Below, piece by piece: positions 46,666-57,637 of a stretch of 64,000 nt of DNA. Numbering within the stretch: position 1 is the stretch's first letter; each line of letters starts with the position of its first letter. The stretch covers positions 5,124,961 through 5,188,960 of the forward strand of contig NC_135071.1 in the NCBI RefSeq assembly GCF_051401765.1, given 5' to 3'. The translations under genes were made by a program, and so were the position numbers. The stretch is from Calliopsis andreniformis (taxonomy: Eukaryota > Arthropoda > Insecta > Hymenoptera > Andrenidae). The notes beneath the pieces were generated by a model. That model was given only the letters and a program-made list of their open reading frames with translations, ran no database searches and had not been told where the DNA came from.

Positions 46666-48373
46666 GGTGGTCCCTTTTCTGGATGAGTACCGCACATTTA
46701 ACAAAAATTAATAATTTTCAGTAAAGAGTAGCGAATGTTTACACTAATAACCTCAAGTCCAAGAATGCTTCGGGATTCTTCGGCAGACGATATTGAGCAG
46801 CAGGACCGGCAGGTGGGTTTTGTGAAGCTGTTTTTATTGAAAAATGTGTTTGTGTGAGTAAGAGTGAGGTTACGATGAGAAAGAGAGAGAGAAAGCGAAC
46901 GGGCGAATGCGCATGCGAGCGCCTTTTGTTGCGGTACGAAACATGGTGTAGATGGCTGCACCGCGTGTGAGAATATTTCTACCAATTTCAATATTATTAA
47001 AGTACTATCAATAGTTAATAATCAGTGATTTCATACGGAAAACTGAACCCAAGTCCCCACACGTTTAGAGCCTCGCAGGCGAAGATTTTTGACTTTGTCA
47101 CAAAATATCAAATTTGTTATTATGCGTTGTATCCTTATGAGAGTAACAAAGGTGAATTTTTTTGTTCTCCTACTTAAAATGATACCAAACATTATGTAAA
47201 TTGCGTAATTTTTAACGAAGTTAACTCGAAATTTTGCAAATCCTTTTTTCACACAATTTCTTTACAAATCATTCAAATTGTATCGTATTTCGTATCATTT
47301 TCATCGGAAAAACATAAGGAATCGACTGACGTTACTCGTGTCAATATCGAATAAAGAATGTAAAATTTCATACTTTAAACTACTAAGGTCTAGGGCTAAC
47401 TTTGTCTTAGGAGTTATCCTTTTCTCGTACATAGAAACCCTAGAGCGGGTTAAGGAACTGCATTCCTTAGTATCCATGCTCACCTAGCTACTTCGAACTG
47501 ATCGCATTCTTTTTATTTTTACATACCGCAACAATTAACGAAAAATTTGTAAGTATATAAAATAATGTCTGGCACTCATGGAATCGCTATGGCGAGTGTA
47601 CAGAAATGTGACCACATATGAGAACAGCACGGCAACAGTATTAACCCTTCCGACTCGACATCGGTACGACATCAAAATGATTAACTTAAGCTCACATATA
47701 TCACATATTACTTATTTTAGAATGGAATAGCTTATGCTCGTCCATCATTTTCCTTTAACGTCCGATTTGTATCCGTACAATGAAAGTTGGACTTTTTTGG
47801 CTTTTTTATGACGCTGAACTCCGGTCGAATCTCTTAAACGACTCGCACCGTGGGTTCTAAATATCTTAATTCTAAAGACAAAGATAGCAATAGCGCTTCA
47901 GAATCTTAAAAGCCAATTATATTTGTTTAAACATAAGGTTGCATTTTTCATGTTAAACTGTAAGTGTCAAGCGATGAGCAGATTCTGTTTCAGCCGAATG
48001 TCTGAATTCTTCATGTTTCGTTTAATATTTGGAAGGATAATAGAAAATTTTTAGTTTCTTTTAAATTCAGTTTCGTTAATTTCATACGGTAGGAGCTAAA
48101 ATTAATCATTAAATGAAACGACAACTCTGTTAAATATGTATAAGCAAATTGTTTCAATACTTGCCATGCTTAAAATTACTATATAACTTTTACTTTATAA
48201 CTTTTAAAAATTACTTTATAACTTTTGCTAATATTTTCATACAAAGTATAATTATCGCAGTTATGTGTGCATAATTCTTGCGTTAAAAATTTCTGAAAGC
48301 AAGCAAATACTTAGTTATTGAAATGTATTAATAAAATAAGTTATATAATCTATCTTTCTAAAGTAATCTTAAG
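46666..48373. other. Mostly unassigned DNA
   Basis: A GA-rich microsatellite lies at 46880-46900 (AGAAAGAGAGAGAGAAAGCG). The minus-strand frame 46698-46991 reads through it and has no domain. Positions 47284-47440 are a repeat copy (family D) that matches 51035-51185 directly and 50460-50620 inverted: ATCATTTTC-TCGG, ACATAAGGAATCGA and GTTACT. Positions 48170-48240 hold an imperfect tandem ACTTTATAACTTTTA. Confidence 0.4.
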
Positions 48374-49100
48374 GGGGTACGATCAGATATGTCAGAGCGG
48401 CGACATTACCGACAAAATTAGGCAAAAACAGGGGTTTACGGCCTGACACTTTTCGTCCTTATATGAGATGATTTTAAACTGGGAATGGGTTCATTCGAAA
48501 GAAAACAGTTCAATGCAGCGCAGTCAACTCGCGATTTAACGAAATTCTACTGATATTTAGTAATACGAGTGTTGTAAAGTAGAGCAAAAGTCTACCATTG
48601 ACAGCTATGGAAATTTAAGCATTTTTATGTAATTTAGAGAGTGTTTTGAACGAAATCGCGAGTTGACTGCGCTGCGTTGTACTTTTTTCTATCGAATGAA
48701 CCCTTTCCCAGTTCAAAATGTTCTCATATAAGGACGAAAAGTGTCAGGCCGTAAAACCATACAACAGTATTGCTTTTGGCTGGGTTATCGATAAAACAGA
48801 GCAAAAAATGTGACAAATTTAGTTGAGCATTTGCAAACCAGGCGACGCCTAATTTGTAAGGCTGCCGATGTGGAATCGGAATCTGTGATACCCAAATTAA
48901 CGATGCGAGTTATTGAAAATTTCCCCCTCCACTACACACACCACCTTAGGAGTCGCGTGTACGTGAGCTCGGCGCTTCGGGCCACTCCGGCCATATTCGA
49001 AAAGTCAAAAGAGAACGCAAGTGTAAAGTGAACCTTACTCTCTCGCTCTTTAAATACTGTCCAAGTTGCCGACAAACGACACAAACCGCGCGCGATATTT
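48374..49100 (+). repeat. Family A repeat, copy 3 (best preserved)
   Basis: Starts TTAAGGGGGTACGATCAGAT. Contains a long hairpin: left arm 48433-48541 and right arm 48650-48758 are inverted copies at high identity, sharing GGCCTGACACTTTTCGTCCT, AATGGGTTCATTCGA and AGTCAACTCGCGATTT, with a loop of about 108 bp. Then come GGGTTATCGATAAAACAGAG, GATGTGGAATCGGAATCTGT and TTTCCCCCTCCACTACACAC. Confidence 0.8.
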
Positions 49101-49816
49101 TCATTTGTCCAGACATATTTACGAAAGCCCGAGAAGACAAGAATACGGAGCCCGTCTTTTGCTATCATGCAAGTTCAAATCTGTGACTTTTTTATTTCAT
49201 ACATAATTTTTAGTAGCTTTTTAACTTTAGAATTCCTCGCTTCATATATTACTTCATTTATAAAATACTGTAGAAAATATAATTCATATTTTAGCCACAC
49301 AGATAGCCATAAAACACAGTTGCATCGTTCTCATTTTTTTACAACCAGTCTTTTATGGAATGAAATAATAATTTGAGTCATAATAATATAAAATCAAATT
49401 TATATAAAGATTGGAATTGTATATTAAAATTACTTGTAGAATAAAAAAAAAGTTGCAGGTTTGAACGGGATCCGAACTCGATCAATGGTAAAGACATAGA
49501 TGACAGGTATAGGATCCGTGCATCTTGACGTTCATCATTTCATTACGGTTACGAAGTGAGATTGTGAGATCCTATACACGTCTGATGTCACAGTTACATT
49601 GTCTATAATGAAGAAAGAAATGCAGTAGATCACATGTATGTATATTCAAAACAGTCGTGTGCGTTTGGATACACCACCAGACACGCATAGGGAATTGAAA
49701 TATCTCAATACCGTCGATTAGCTGTTGCGATTTCGAGTAACACTCGGTCATGTTCGGCTCGTGTCGTATATCGCATCGCTCGCTCCTAACCTAGCGCGTT
49801 ACCACTTATGTATACA
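49101..49816. other. Unassigned DNA
   Basis: No gene recognised. Positions 49500-49575 contain an imperfect inverted pair (TATAGGATCCGTGCATCTTGACG and GTGAGATCCTATACACGTCTGATGTC). Positions 49680-49800 are GC-richer. Confidence 0.35.
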
Positions 49817-50330
49817 TACAGGGTGTCCCGCGTAACACACAAAAAGAAACACAAAATTAAAAAAGTGTTTACATGTCATTTGCATGGTATAAGGGGGAAA
49901 ATTTATTGGCTATAACAAATTATCTTTTAGATTATTATTTTCAAAGATATGATAATCAAGTTTAGTTTTTTTAAATAGAACTATATACTTTTTTTCAAAT
50001 CATTTTGTAGTGCGTTTCAAGATAAATTTAACGACATAGAAATTATGTATCTGTTTTCAAATGGTTTTCGAGATATTGGATACGAAAATTTAGTGTTTTT
50101 CGGCACAGGAAAATCTGCTCGAGTAGACAGCACCGCAGGAAATCTCGCCTACGCGTCAAGTGCCACATGCCATACATTGTTCCTTCAAACCAATACGGGA
50201 GGGTCTGCTGCAGGAACAGTAGGCCCAAATTCTGGAAATGGTTTTCCTGTGAACCTGACTATCATATCTTTGAAAATAATAATTTGAAAGATAATTTCAT
50301 CTAGCCAATAGATTTTTTCCTGTATATGTG
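49817..50330. repeat. Foldback repeat with TACAGGGTGTCCC edge
   Basis: The left edge CATACAGGGTGTCCCGCG resembles the termini of family T, but the following sequence differs. Inside, 49890-49965 (AAATTTATTGGCTATAACAA, AAAGATATGATAATCAAG) recurs inverted at 50262-50325 (TGACTATCATATCTTTGAAA, CTAGCCAATAGATTTTTTCC). An 80-codon frame at 50045-50287 fills the loop but has no known domain. Confidence 0.55.
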
Positions 50331-50334
50331 TAGA

Positions 50335-51357
50335 TACAGTAATGTTGCCGACGAGAGCTGTTTCGTCTACACGGACGAGAGCCGCGGTCTATCCCCACTA
50401 CCTCGTATGATGTGTGCCTCCGTGTAACCAATTCTTGGAACCATCGCTTACGAGCTCGATACCCCAGAACAAGGCGGCCATAAAAAACAAAGATAGCATT
50501 AAGGATTTAAATAGGAAAAATTGAAGTTTCTTATTCGCAGACAGATCTTCACGCACGTAACACCAATAAATTCCTTGTGCTCTCCCGATGAAAATGATAT
50601 TAAACACGACAGGATTCCGATTATTTATAACATACATAAAACTTGATTTATAGAAAGAAAGGTCACGCTCATTTACGTATACAGTAATGTTACAGACGAG
50701 AGCCGTGCTCGGGTCTCGTAACGGCTCTTGTCGTGTGAACGAAACGGCCCTCGATCGTATTATTACTGTATTTAGAATCCAACGATCCTAATCCAGACCT
50801 AACTCAAAATATACATACGCACATACATATATATATTAATATTTCTATTTAAAATTGGTTTGAGTTTCATTAGTATCTACTTATATATGTAAAATAATAT
50901 ATACTTCTATATTCTATATTCTATGTATATATAAAAAGGATGAATAATATCTAGCGAAATAATAAATCGGAAAACGGACAAGTAAGCTCTTTCTACAAAT
51001 TAAGTTATTAAGTATCTTTATTATAAATAATCGGAATCATGTCGTATGTGATATCATTTTCTTCGGAAGAGCACAAGGAATCGATTGGTGTTACTTACGT
51101 GAAAATCCGTTTGCAAATAAGAAACTTCAATTTTTCCTATTCTTAATCCCTAATGCTATACTTGTCTTTTGTAACGTCATTGATTTCGGGCATCGAGCTT
51201 GAGCATAGACGGTCGAGCGAAACCCTTTTTTTTTGCTTCTTCGGTCGTGCATCAATTATCTTGGCGACCGAGAGTAAAGGAAGCCAAATCGACTACCAGT
51301 GACGGACGAGAGCCGCGACCAGACCCAAGCGCGGTTCTCGTCTGTAACATTACTGTA
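50335..51357. mobile_element. Cluster of MITE-like copies (CAGTAATGTTACAGACGAGAG ends)
   Basis: Ends of one type occur four times: TACAGTAATGTTGCCGACGA (50335), TACAGTAATGTTACAGACGA (50681), its mirror ATTATTACTGTA (about 50771) and CGTCTGTAACATTACTGTA (51357). TA borders each end. Between them two family D repeats face each other (50460-50620 and 51035-51185). The 91-bp unit 50681-50771 looks like a complete miniature element. The rest may be a larger element or two nested copies. Tc1/mariner-type ends are likely but unproven. Confidence 0.55.
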
Positions 51358-51480
51358 TATGTATACGTATACTTATGTACACGCACACATATGCGTGATC
51401 TTCATATTAATATAAAAACGATATTTGGAAAAAGTGTCTATCTCGAGAAAGGCATCGACGTGGACAATCAATGAATAATA

Positions 51481-51568
51481 TGAATGTAGTGGTATTTAGA
51501 ATGTGACACTTGTAAAAGTTATACACATACAAATAACATGTGTCGTTTGATAAATACCACTACATTCA
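51481..51568. repeat. Short perfect hairpin (MITE-like)
   Basis: TGAATGTAGTGGTATTTA at 51481-51498 is the exact reverse complement of 51551-51568, with a 52-bp loop. There is no known regulatory match; it may be a miniature transposon end pair. Confidence 0.7.
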
Positions 51569-51604
51569 CACGATTCGGTGCTATATTGAATCACAGAAAA
51601 TATC

Positions 51605-51962
51605 TTAGCAATCGGAAACGTCGCGCGTGGCTCGTGCCGCTTGCAGGGATTTGAACAGTTGAATGTGGCGTTTCAAGAGTGAGAGAGTAAGACTCATATT
51701 CGCACTTTCTCTACTTTCCGCAAATGTCCGAAGTCGGTCGCGAAGCGTCGAGTTCACGTACACATAGCTCGTGTAGTAGTGTGTGCAGTAGAGGGGGAAA
51801 TTTTCTAAGCTACCTCCTGAATTCGAAATCATAGAAAGGCTCCATCTTGCGTTCATCAAGCAGCCACGTGTCTGTGGATAATACTATTTCTGTAACGAAA
51901 ACTGTAATAGCAGATACCGACCTGGCAATTTCGAAATGTTACGTGACTACCGTACCCCCTTA
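51605..51962 (-). repeat. Family A-related repeat, copy 5
   Basis: On the minus strand it starts TTAAGGGGGTACGGTAGTCA and contains AATTTCCCCCTCTACTGCAC and GTGTACGTGAACTCGACGC. It matches copy 4 (36201-36534) along its length and copy 3 at the start motif and in the segment encoding ENFPLYCTHYYTSYVYVNS. Confidence 0.7.
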
Positions 51963-52029
51963 ATGCAGCGTCTGCCCGCAACCACAGACGCGTTATTTTA
52001 ATTCTCCATAAAACTCATACGTATATATG

Positions 52030-52872
52030 TGTATATACTTGTAATATATACATACTTCTTTTAGAGAAACATTCAAATATATTTTTTAGATATGTATTTA
52101 TGAATAAAAATTTGTAGAGAACAACAACAGTATTTGCAAAATAATGCTATATGTAATCTAAATATTTTAAAAAGATAACAAAGTTCTTTCCATACTGGAT
52201 ATTGAATGCAGGATTTGTCACTTAGAAAGAAATCATCATCTGCAGCTACGCAAACAGCCTTCATTCAGAATGTTATTATTAACTTCCAAAAATACGTATA
52301 TAGACTTGTTTTGATTGTTCATAAAAAATACGCGTACAGATATTCGACAAAACGTCATCACTCCTAGATTTATTACTAAAAATTTTATAAACATCTCTGG
52401 GGGTCTCATCAATAGCGGATTTGCGCACAAGCGGTCACCTCGAGACCCGTAAGCAGGGCCCCGAAAGATATGTACATATGCATTATTCCACCTGAAACTC
52501 CGTACGTGCAACAGTGCAATTGAACAGAATAGTATTAGTAACAACTACCAAAAATTTGAAGCAAATCGAATGAAAGTATACTGAGTTATTGTTAGCTTTT
52601 CGCACCTAGAGTGTGGATTATATAGCTACATTATTATCGCGATAAATGTGAAACAAATATCTTTTCAAATACTTGATCCAAATATTCTTAATTTTATATG
52701 TATTTAATTTTACACAAAAATAAAACAATATATATTGCCCATAATTTATTTATTAGAATGGGGCTCCAAAAATTTGTGAGGTATCGGACCTCTTGAAGAG
52801 TAGATCCGCCACCGTTCGCTTGTAACAAATCGAAAAGTGAATATGTTTGGGCAATTGAAGAGATCGTGTCCA
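52030..52872 (+). repeat. Joined family G and B repeat, uninterrupted copy
   Basis: 52085-52200 is family G (inverted relative to 16565). 52257-52872 is family B in one piece, with CTCCTAGATTTATTACTAAA and GGACCTCTTGAAGAGTAGAT. It shows what the site of the copia insertion looked like before. No coding signal. Confidence 0.75.
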
Positions 52873-53480
52873 GAGATGGACAAGGTCTTGACGAATGGTC
52901 TTAATTATTCAGAGATAAAAAATGATGAAAGCGTTTTCATATTGTCAAAGTTTCAAATTGACTAAGTATCTGATAACCTGTAGAAGTAAGGTATGGCTGT
53001 CGATGAATGATCTTAGAATTATTTAAAGACGCAAAATAATAAAAGTGTATTTATATTGTCAAAAACTAAAATTGACAAATTATACAGAAAAGCAGCTTTT
53101 TCGATTCTATTATATGTCATGGTATTAAAATGCGTCAATTTTTATTAATAATTCCTCGATAACTACACGATAAATCGATTTCATATTTTGCACTAGGGTT
53201 TCTTATAATTCAAATTAGGAGTCCCCAAAATTTGAACAAAGTGTTGAACTTTTGCGTTTAATAAGTATATCTATTGAAATAGTTGTTCAGCACGACGACC
53301 TCGACAACATATTTCAACGTCAGCAAAATTGTTGAGGAAATAGCTTTTCTTGAACTTTATCAGATCATTTATTGTATATAAAAAAATCTAATCTAATCTA
53401 ATCTAATCTAATATAATGATAAAATGGATCATAAACAGAAAGTATAAACTATATGACACTTTTTATGAGTAGTATACTAC
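52873..53480. other. Unassigned AT-rich DNA with (TCTAA)n
   Basis: The imperfect direct pair 52900-52990 and 52990-53080 shares TGGTCTTAATTATTCAGAG-type text (CGATGAATGATCTTAGAATTATTTAAAGA). A (TCTAA)n tract is at 53388-53411. No gene. Confidence 0.45.
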
Positions 53481-53751
53481 TACACTGCATATCAAAAGTT
53501 TAGACGCACTCTATTTTTTTAACAAAAACGCAACCCCGATGAGTCTTCGATTGATTTTTTTTTGTCGACAGTTTACAATACCTTGAAAAACTATGATTAC
53601 CACTAGAAATTTTTAAATTTGGCACTACAAGATAGTATTTTTTGTCTAAAGGTGAAAAACGGCCGTATCAAAAGTTTAGACGCACTTAATAAAGCTTATT
53701 TATTCGACAAATTTTAGAATTTTACATAACGACTAGTATTTTGTATAACTA

Positions 53752-54480
53752 CCAGAACCCTGTATTGTTATAAAAAATCGGTTTGGCATGCTCACGATTA
53801 AATTTTTTATGGTTTCGGGCTTGATTCTCGCCCATGCTGTCATAATGCCATTTCTGAGTTCATCAACTGAACTGTATTGGCGACAATCTACATAAACTTC
53901 GCGAATGAGGATTCCCCATAAATTCTCTATCGGATTTAAGTCCGGTGAACGAGATAGCCAGGACGTAACATCAAGATTTTGCTCTTCGAGCTACTTCTTT
54001 GTGCCTCTACTCGTATGAACGGAAGCATTGTCTTGTTGGAAAACGAATTTAATGCTTGGAAAACGGCGGATATGGGGTAGCAAATTGTCTTTAAGCACTG
54101 ACTGATATCCAATGCTGTTAATTTTCGGTGAAACGAACGCAATTGCTGTGGTGCCGAACGCACTAAAGCCAGCCCAAGTCATACACGAACCGCCTTCGAA
54201 ATTACGCTTCTAAAAATACTTCGGCTCCTTCCTCAAATCTCGCCAGTATGAATTGAATCCGTCTGGTCCATCTAGATTAAATTTCTTTTCATCACTCCAG
54301 ATCACCTAAAATGTACATACGTTCATACACTTCTTACCAAAATACAAAATATAGCTTGTAATATTAGATTGTCCCATTCGTTAGTCCACGTTATATGATC
54401 CTTCGCGAAAACAAGGCGACAATTTTTATGTTCCTGCTTCAAATTTGGACAGTTTGTCATTTTTGCACGAACAATATTGG
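53752..54480 (-). pseudogene. Tc1-like transposase relic (DD34E type)
   Basis: On the minus strand: TNEWDN (near 54390), WSDEKKFNLDGPDGFNSYW with the first catalytic Asp (54245-54305), GGSCMTWAGFSAFGTTA, and KFVFQQDNASVHTSRGTKK with the second Asp (53993-54055). A TAG follows, then SPDLNPIENLWG with the catalytic Glu (53912-53950) and a C-terminus ending ITIQGSGSYTKY before a stop near 53736. About 60 bp with GTAAGAAG and TTTTAG boundaries interrupts the frame near 54300-54360 and might be a mini-intron or an insertion. The N-terminal DNA-binding part is missing or unrecognisable. Not functional. Confidence 0.85.
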
Positions 54481-54569
54481 AGTTCTGATTGAGAACTCTC
54501 TAAATTGTCATTTTTGATACATTTAATCCTAAAGAGACCAGTAAATCATTCAGTTAAGGTACTAGAGTT

Positions 54570-54700
54570 TCCCATTGTAGCGGTAATAATCAATAATGTA
54601 CAGTAATAATAATAGCACTAGTAAATAACTAACTAATAATAATAGCAATAATAATACAGTAACAGTAACAACAAATAATAAAGAACAACAAATCACACAT
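54570..54700. repeat. (AAT)n-rich simple sequence inside the Tc1-like element
   Basis: Degenerate AATAATAATAGCAATAATAA with ACAGTAACAGTAAC. It replaces part of the expected transposase N-terminal region. Confidence 0.7.
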
Positions 54701-55087
54701 GCCAATCACTAATTTTTTGCTGGTTAACTGTATTTATTTAGTCCATGCTTCTGTTTTCGTTACCTAACAATTAAATTTTACAGCTATTTTCATGTTGACT
54801 CGCTTCATACTTAATCATATTCATTCCGATAATTAATACAGCCATTAGATTACAATATGAAGTTGTAAACAACAAAAAAGAAAGTGCGTCTAAACTTTTG
54901 ATACGTCCATTTTGCACGTTTAAGCTAAAAATGCTTTCCTGTAGTACCAAATTTCAATGTTTTTAGTTGTAACCATAATTTTTCGAAGTATTATAAATAT
55001 TCGACAAAAGAATCAATGAAAGATTCACAAGGAGCTGTGTTTTTATTTAAAAAATAGGGTGCGTCTAAACTTTTGATACGCAGTGTA

Positions 55088-57356
55088 TAGTCATTTTCCT
55101 GAATATTAAATAGTTCTAATCAGATTCTGTTCAACAAAATTATATATGATATTACACAAACAGATTGTGGAATGGACACTAAGGTGCAAAAATGAATTAA
55201 TGATACAAGAAATACAAATTGATGCACGTATAGCATTTACTTATATTTCTTTGGATTTCTTAAGGGGGAACAACATTTAGGAGGCCAAAGAAGCATGTTT
55301 TTATAAACTATTTTGTAGGCATGCATACTTTATTGAAAATGTAAGTATTTAGAATGTTATAGATATATATTTTAATCAGTAGCTAAGAATTTTTTTACAA
55401 CTAAATATACATATTTAATCATGTTATAAGCGTCACTGTAAAATGCTATATATACCAAGTAGCACTCCATAGTTTTAGCATTTATTCATGTTTAATTAAT
55501 CTGTGGAAAAAGATTAATATAGTTTTTTAATTTATATTAATGTAATTTCAGTTGAATACACACAAATTAAACTACGATAATTTTTAGTCAATTGGCAGAC
55601 AGTGAAACAAGAAGTTTATGGTAACCAGAAGTAAGTATATTTTGGAGTATAAAGATAATAACTATTATTTTGAAAAAAATTTCTGTTTGCTTAACTGAAG
55701 ACAATTATATGATAAATATATACATAAAACTAGAAGTTTATTCGTTTAAGATTCATAAAAGTAATCGTTAAACCAATTTGAGAAACATAATTTTATGTGA
55801 AGTGCACAGAAATGTGCAATAAGACTCCTTAAAAGAAAATTGGAAATATAACGACAAACTTAATAAAAATAGAATTATCCAGATGTTAATAGAACTATTA
55901 ATGTAGTTTCAGATAAGTCTTTAATGAATCATACCACTCAGCCCTTTCGTACCTTCTTTAGCTTTGTAAGCAATCAAATAAAAAGTGCTATAACTTCATT
56001 ATATGCAAGAATTTTATTTTAAGAGTATATAATCAAAAGGTTGTAACTCTAAATGAGGTAAAAACAAAATTTTTCAACCCATCAAAGTGTTGTTCTCCCT
56101 TCATTGATTCCATGTGAATAGAAACAGAATCAGAAAATATAAATTACCTATATTATATAATACGTGCAGAGTAAAATAATTAACAATAACTGACATAAGA
56201 TACATAATAAATTTAGTTTTAGAAAAAAATGCTGTGAAAATTGTTTAAAATATTTGCTATGAAATTATACATATTACGAAAGATAAATAAATATTCATTT
56301 TAGATAAACTACATATATATGAATGAATTACTTACATTATTAACCTTACTCCAAAGTAGTTTATTTAAAATAAATGTTTATTTGTTTTAAAACTTCAATA
56401 TGAAACTTAAAGGATTTTAATTTAAACGCGAATATATATCAAAAATTTCTCCCTTATGAAATATTACTTAATGAAAGAAAAAATAATAATAAAATGAATT
56501 CTAACCTGCATTGTACACGTGTAGGTATACGTTTTCCAAAAGACAAATAGTTTACCGCAATATCAATCAAAATATAACATAGACAAACCAAACACTCGTA
56601 TAAACACATTAACCGAAATACTAGAAACAACAAAATCATTTACTTCAACATGATCACTTAAAACTAAATTCTGACAGTTCAATACAAATATTTCCCTAAG
56701 CAACGTCATAATACATACACTATACAATGTGGTTTAACCTAAAGAAGTTTACATTAGTGGAGGGATTCATTGTTTAAAATATGTAGAAATTACTGATCTC
56801 GTTAAAATGCCTATTTTATTTCATTAAAATGGTTCTTAAAAGTTAACATTCCGACATCAGACTACTGTTACTATATACACAAATAAACAAGCATAAATAC
56901 TAAAAAGTGTTTGATTCATCATTTTTATTATTATTTGGCGAAAGTTTCTTTTGTGATTCATTCAATTATTACTTCTTTATTATATGAAATTGTGTACATA
57001 TAATATATACTATCTCAAGACTGCTGATACAAGTCCGCAAGGGATGATTCTACTGTTGCGCGGCCCAGTCGAAGTTTGCAGAAACTTGGAACGTGGGTCG
57101 ATGCCCGTGGAGCGTCATCTAATGTCAACTTCAGCTTTGCTCTCCTTTCTAGTACAATTCAAATTTAGTGCCTGAAGAGCTTACGTTGAGCGCCGCTATA
57201 GAATGAAGGCGGGATACACAACATTACAGAGTAATCATTTCATCTGGAAACTCTCGAAACTGCTGCCCCCATCGACTCATCGACCAGAAGTGAAAATACT
57301 GAGGTCATATCTCTGTTCTAGTCAATTCTAGTTTCCTCTTAAACAGTGGTTATGGC
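55088..57356. other. Unassigned AT-rich DNA
   Basis: No gene recognised; frames at 56454-56639 and 56984-57175 lack motifs. Positions 55264-56098 may be a small element: GGGGGAACAACATTTAGGAGG on the left mirrors CCATCAAAGTGTTGTTCTCCCT on the right. Nothing else repeats within the window. Confidence 0.35.
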
Positions 57357-57606
57357 TGTAGGGAGCGTGAGGTAACTCTCTAGTTACGCCCACAGAGGGC
57401 GTAGCGGCGCCACTGCCAACTGGGAGAAGAGCCGGGATACTCTAGGGAGTTTTGGCCCGATGTATTTTCGGCGTCCCCACGCGACGAGAGTCAGTCTAGC
57501 TCAAGCGAGCGCAACGAGCAGAGCAAATAAAGAGAATTCCAATGAAGACCACGTGTACAATAATTTCCGTGCCCCTAAGATCGCGTCACGTAGGCCAGAG
57601 CCTACA
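57357..57606 (+). repeat. gypsy 5' LTR
   Basis: 250 bp from TGTAGGGAGC to GAGCCTACA, with AATAAA at 57526-57531. Compared with the visible part of the 3' LTR it differs at two positions in 129 (CTCTCT against CTCCCT; TATTTTC against TATTCTC), both transitions. Confidence 0.95.
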
Positions 57607-57608
57607 AT

Positions 57609-57626
57609 TGGTGACCCCGACGTGAT
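57609..57626 (+). promoter_or_regulatory. gypsy primer binding site, tRNA-Trp
   Basis: TGGTGACCCCGACGTGAT, two bases after the LTR, is complementary to all 18 nucleotides of the 3' end of eukaryotic tRNA-Trp (…ATCACGTCGGGGTCACCA), from memory of that tRNA. It is the start site of minus-strand DNA synthesis. Confidence 0.85.
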
Positions 57627-57637
57627 CTCGACGCAGT

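Larger units (their letters stand above)
53481..55087 (-). mobile_element. Tc1-like transposon with IR/DR ends
   Basis: The element lies between TA dinucleotides (53481 and 55086). Ends CACTGCATATC and, mirrored, GATACGCAGTG belong to terminal repeats of about 200 bp. Each terminal repeat holds two copies of the 18-mer ATCAAAAGTTTAGACGCA, one at its tip and one at its inner edge: 53491-53508 and 53667-53684 on the left, 54885-54902 and 55060-55077 inverted on the right. This inverted/direct repeat design is the transposase-binding layout of Tc1-like elements such as Sleeping Beauty. A Tc1-like transposase relic lies on the minus strand. Confidence 0.9.

Noticed and set aside
46698..46991. 97-codon minus-strand frame as a gene
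   Set aside because: Its middle is encoded by a GA microsatellite and the rest has no similarity that I know.
49455..49515. Possible tRNA fragment around GATCCGAACTCGATCAATGG
   Set aside because: No acceptor pairing and no conserved T-loop in place; probably chance.
53388..53411. TCTAA repeats as a telomere tract
   Set aside because: Insect telomere repeat is TTAGG; here the unit is TTAGA, short and internal, so a simple repeat is the better reading.
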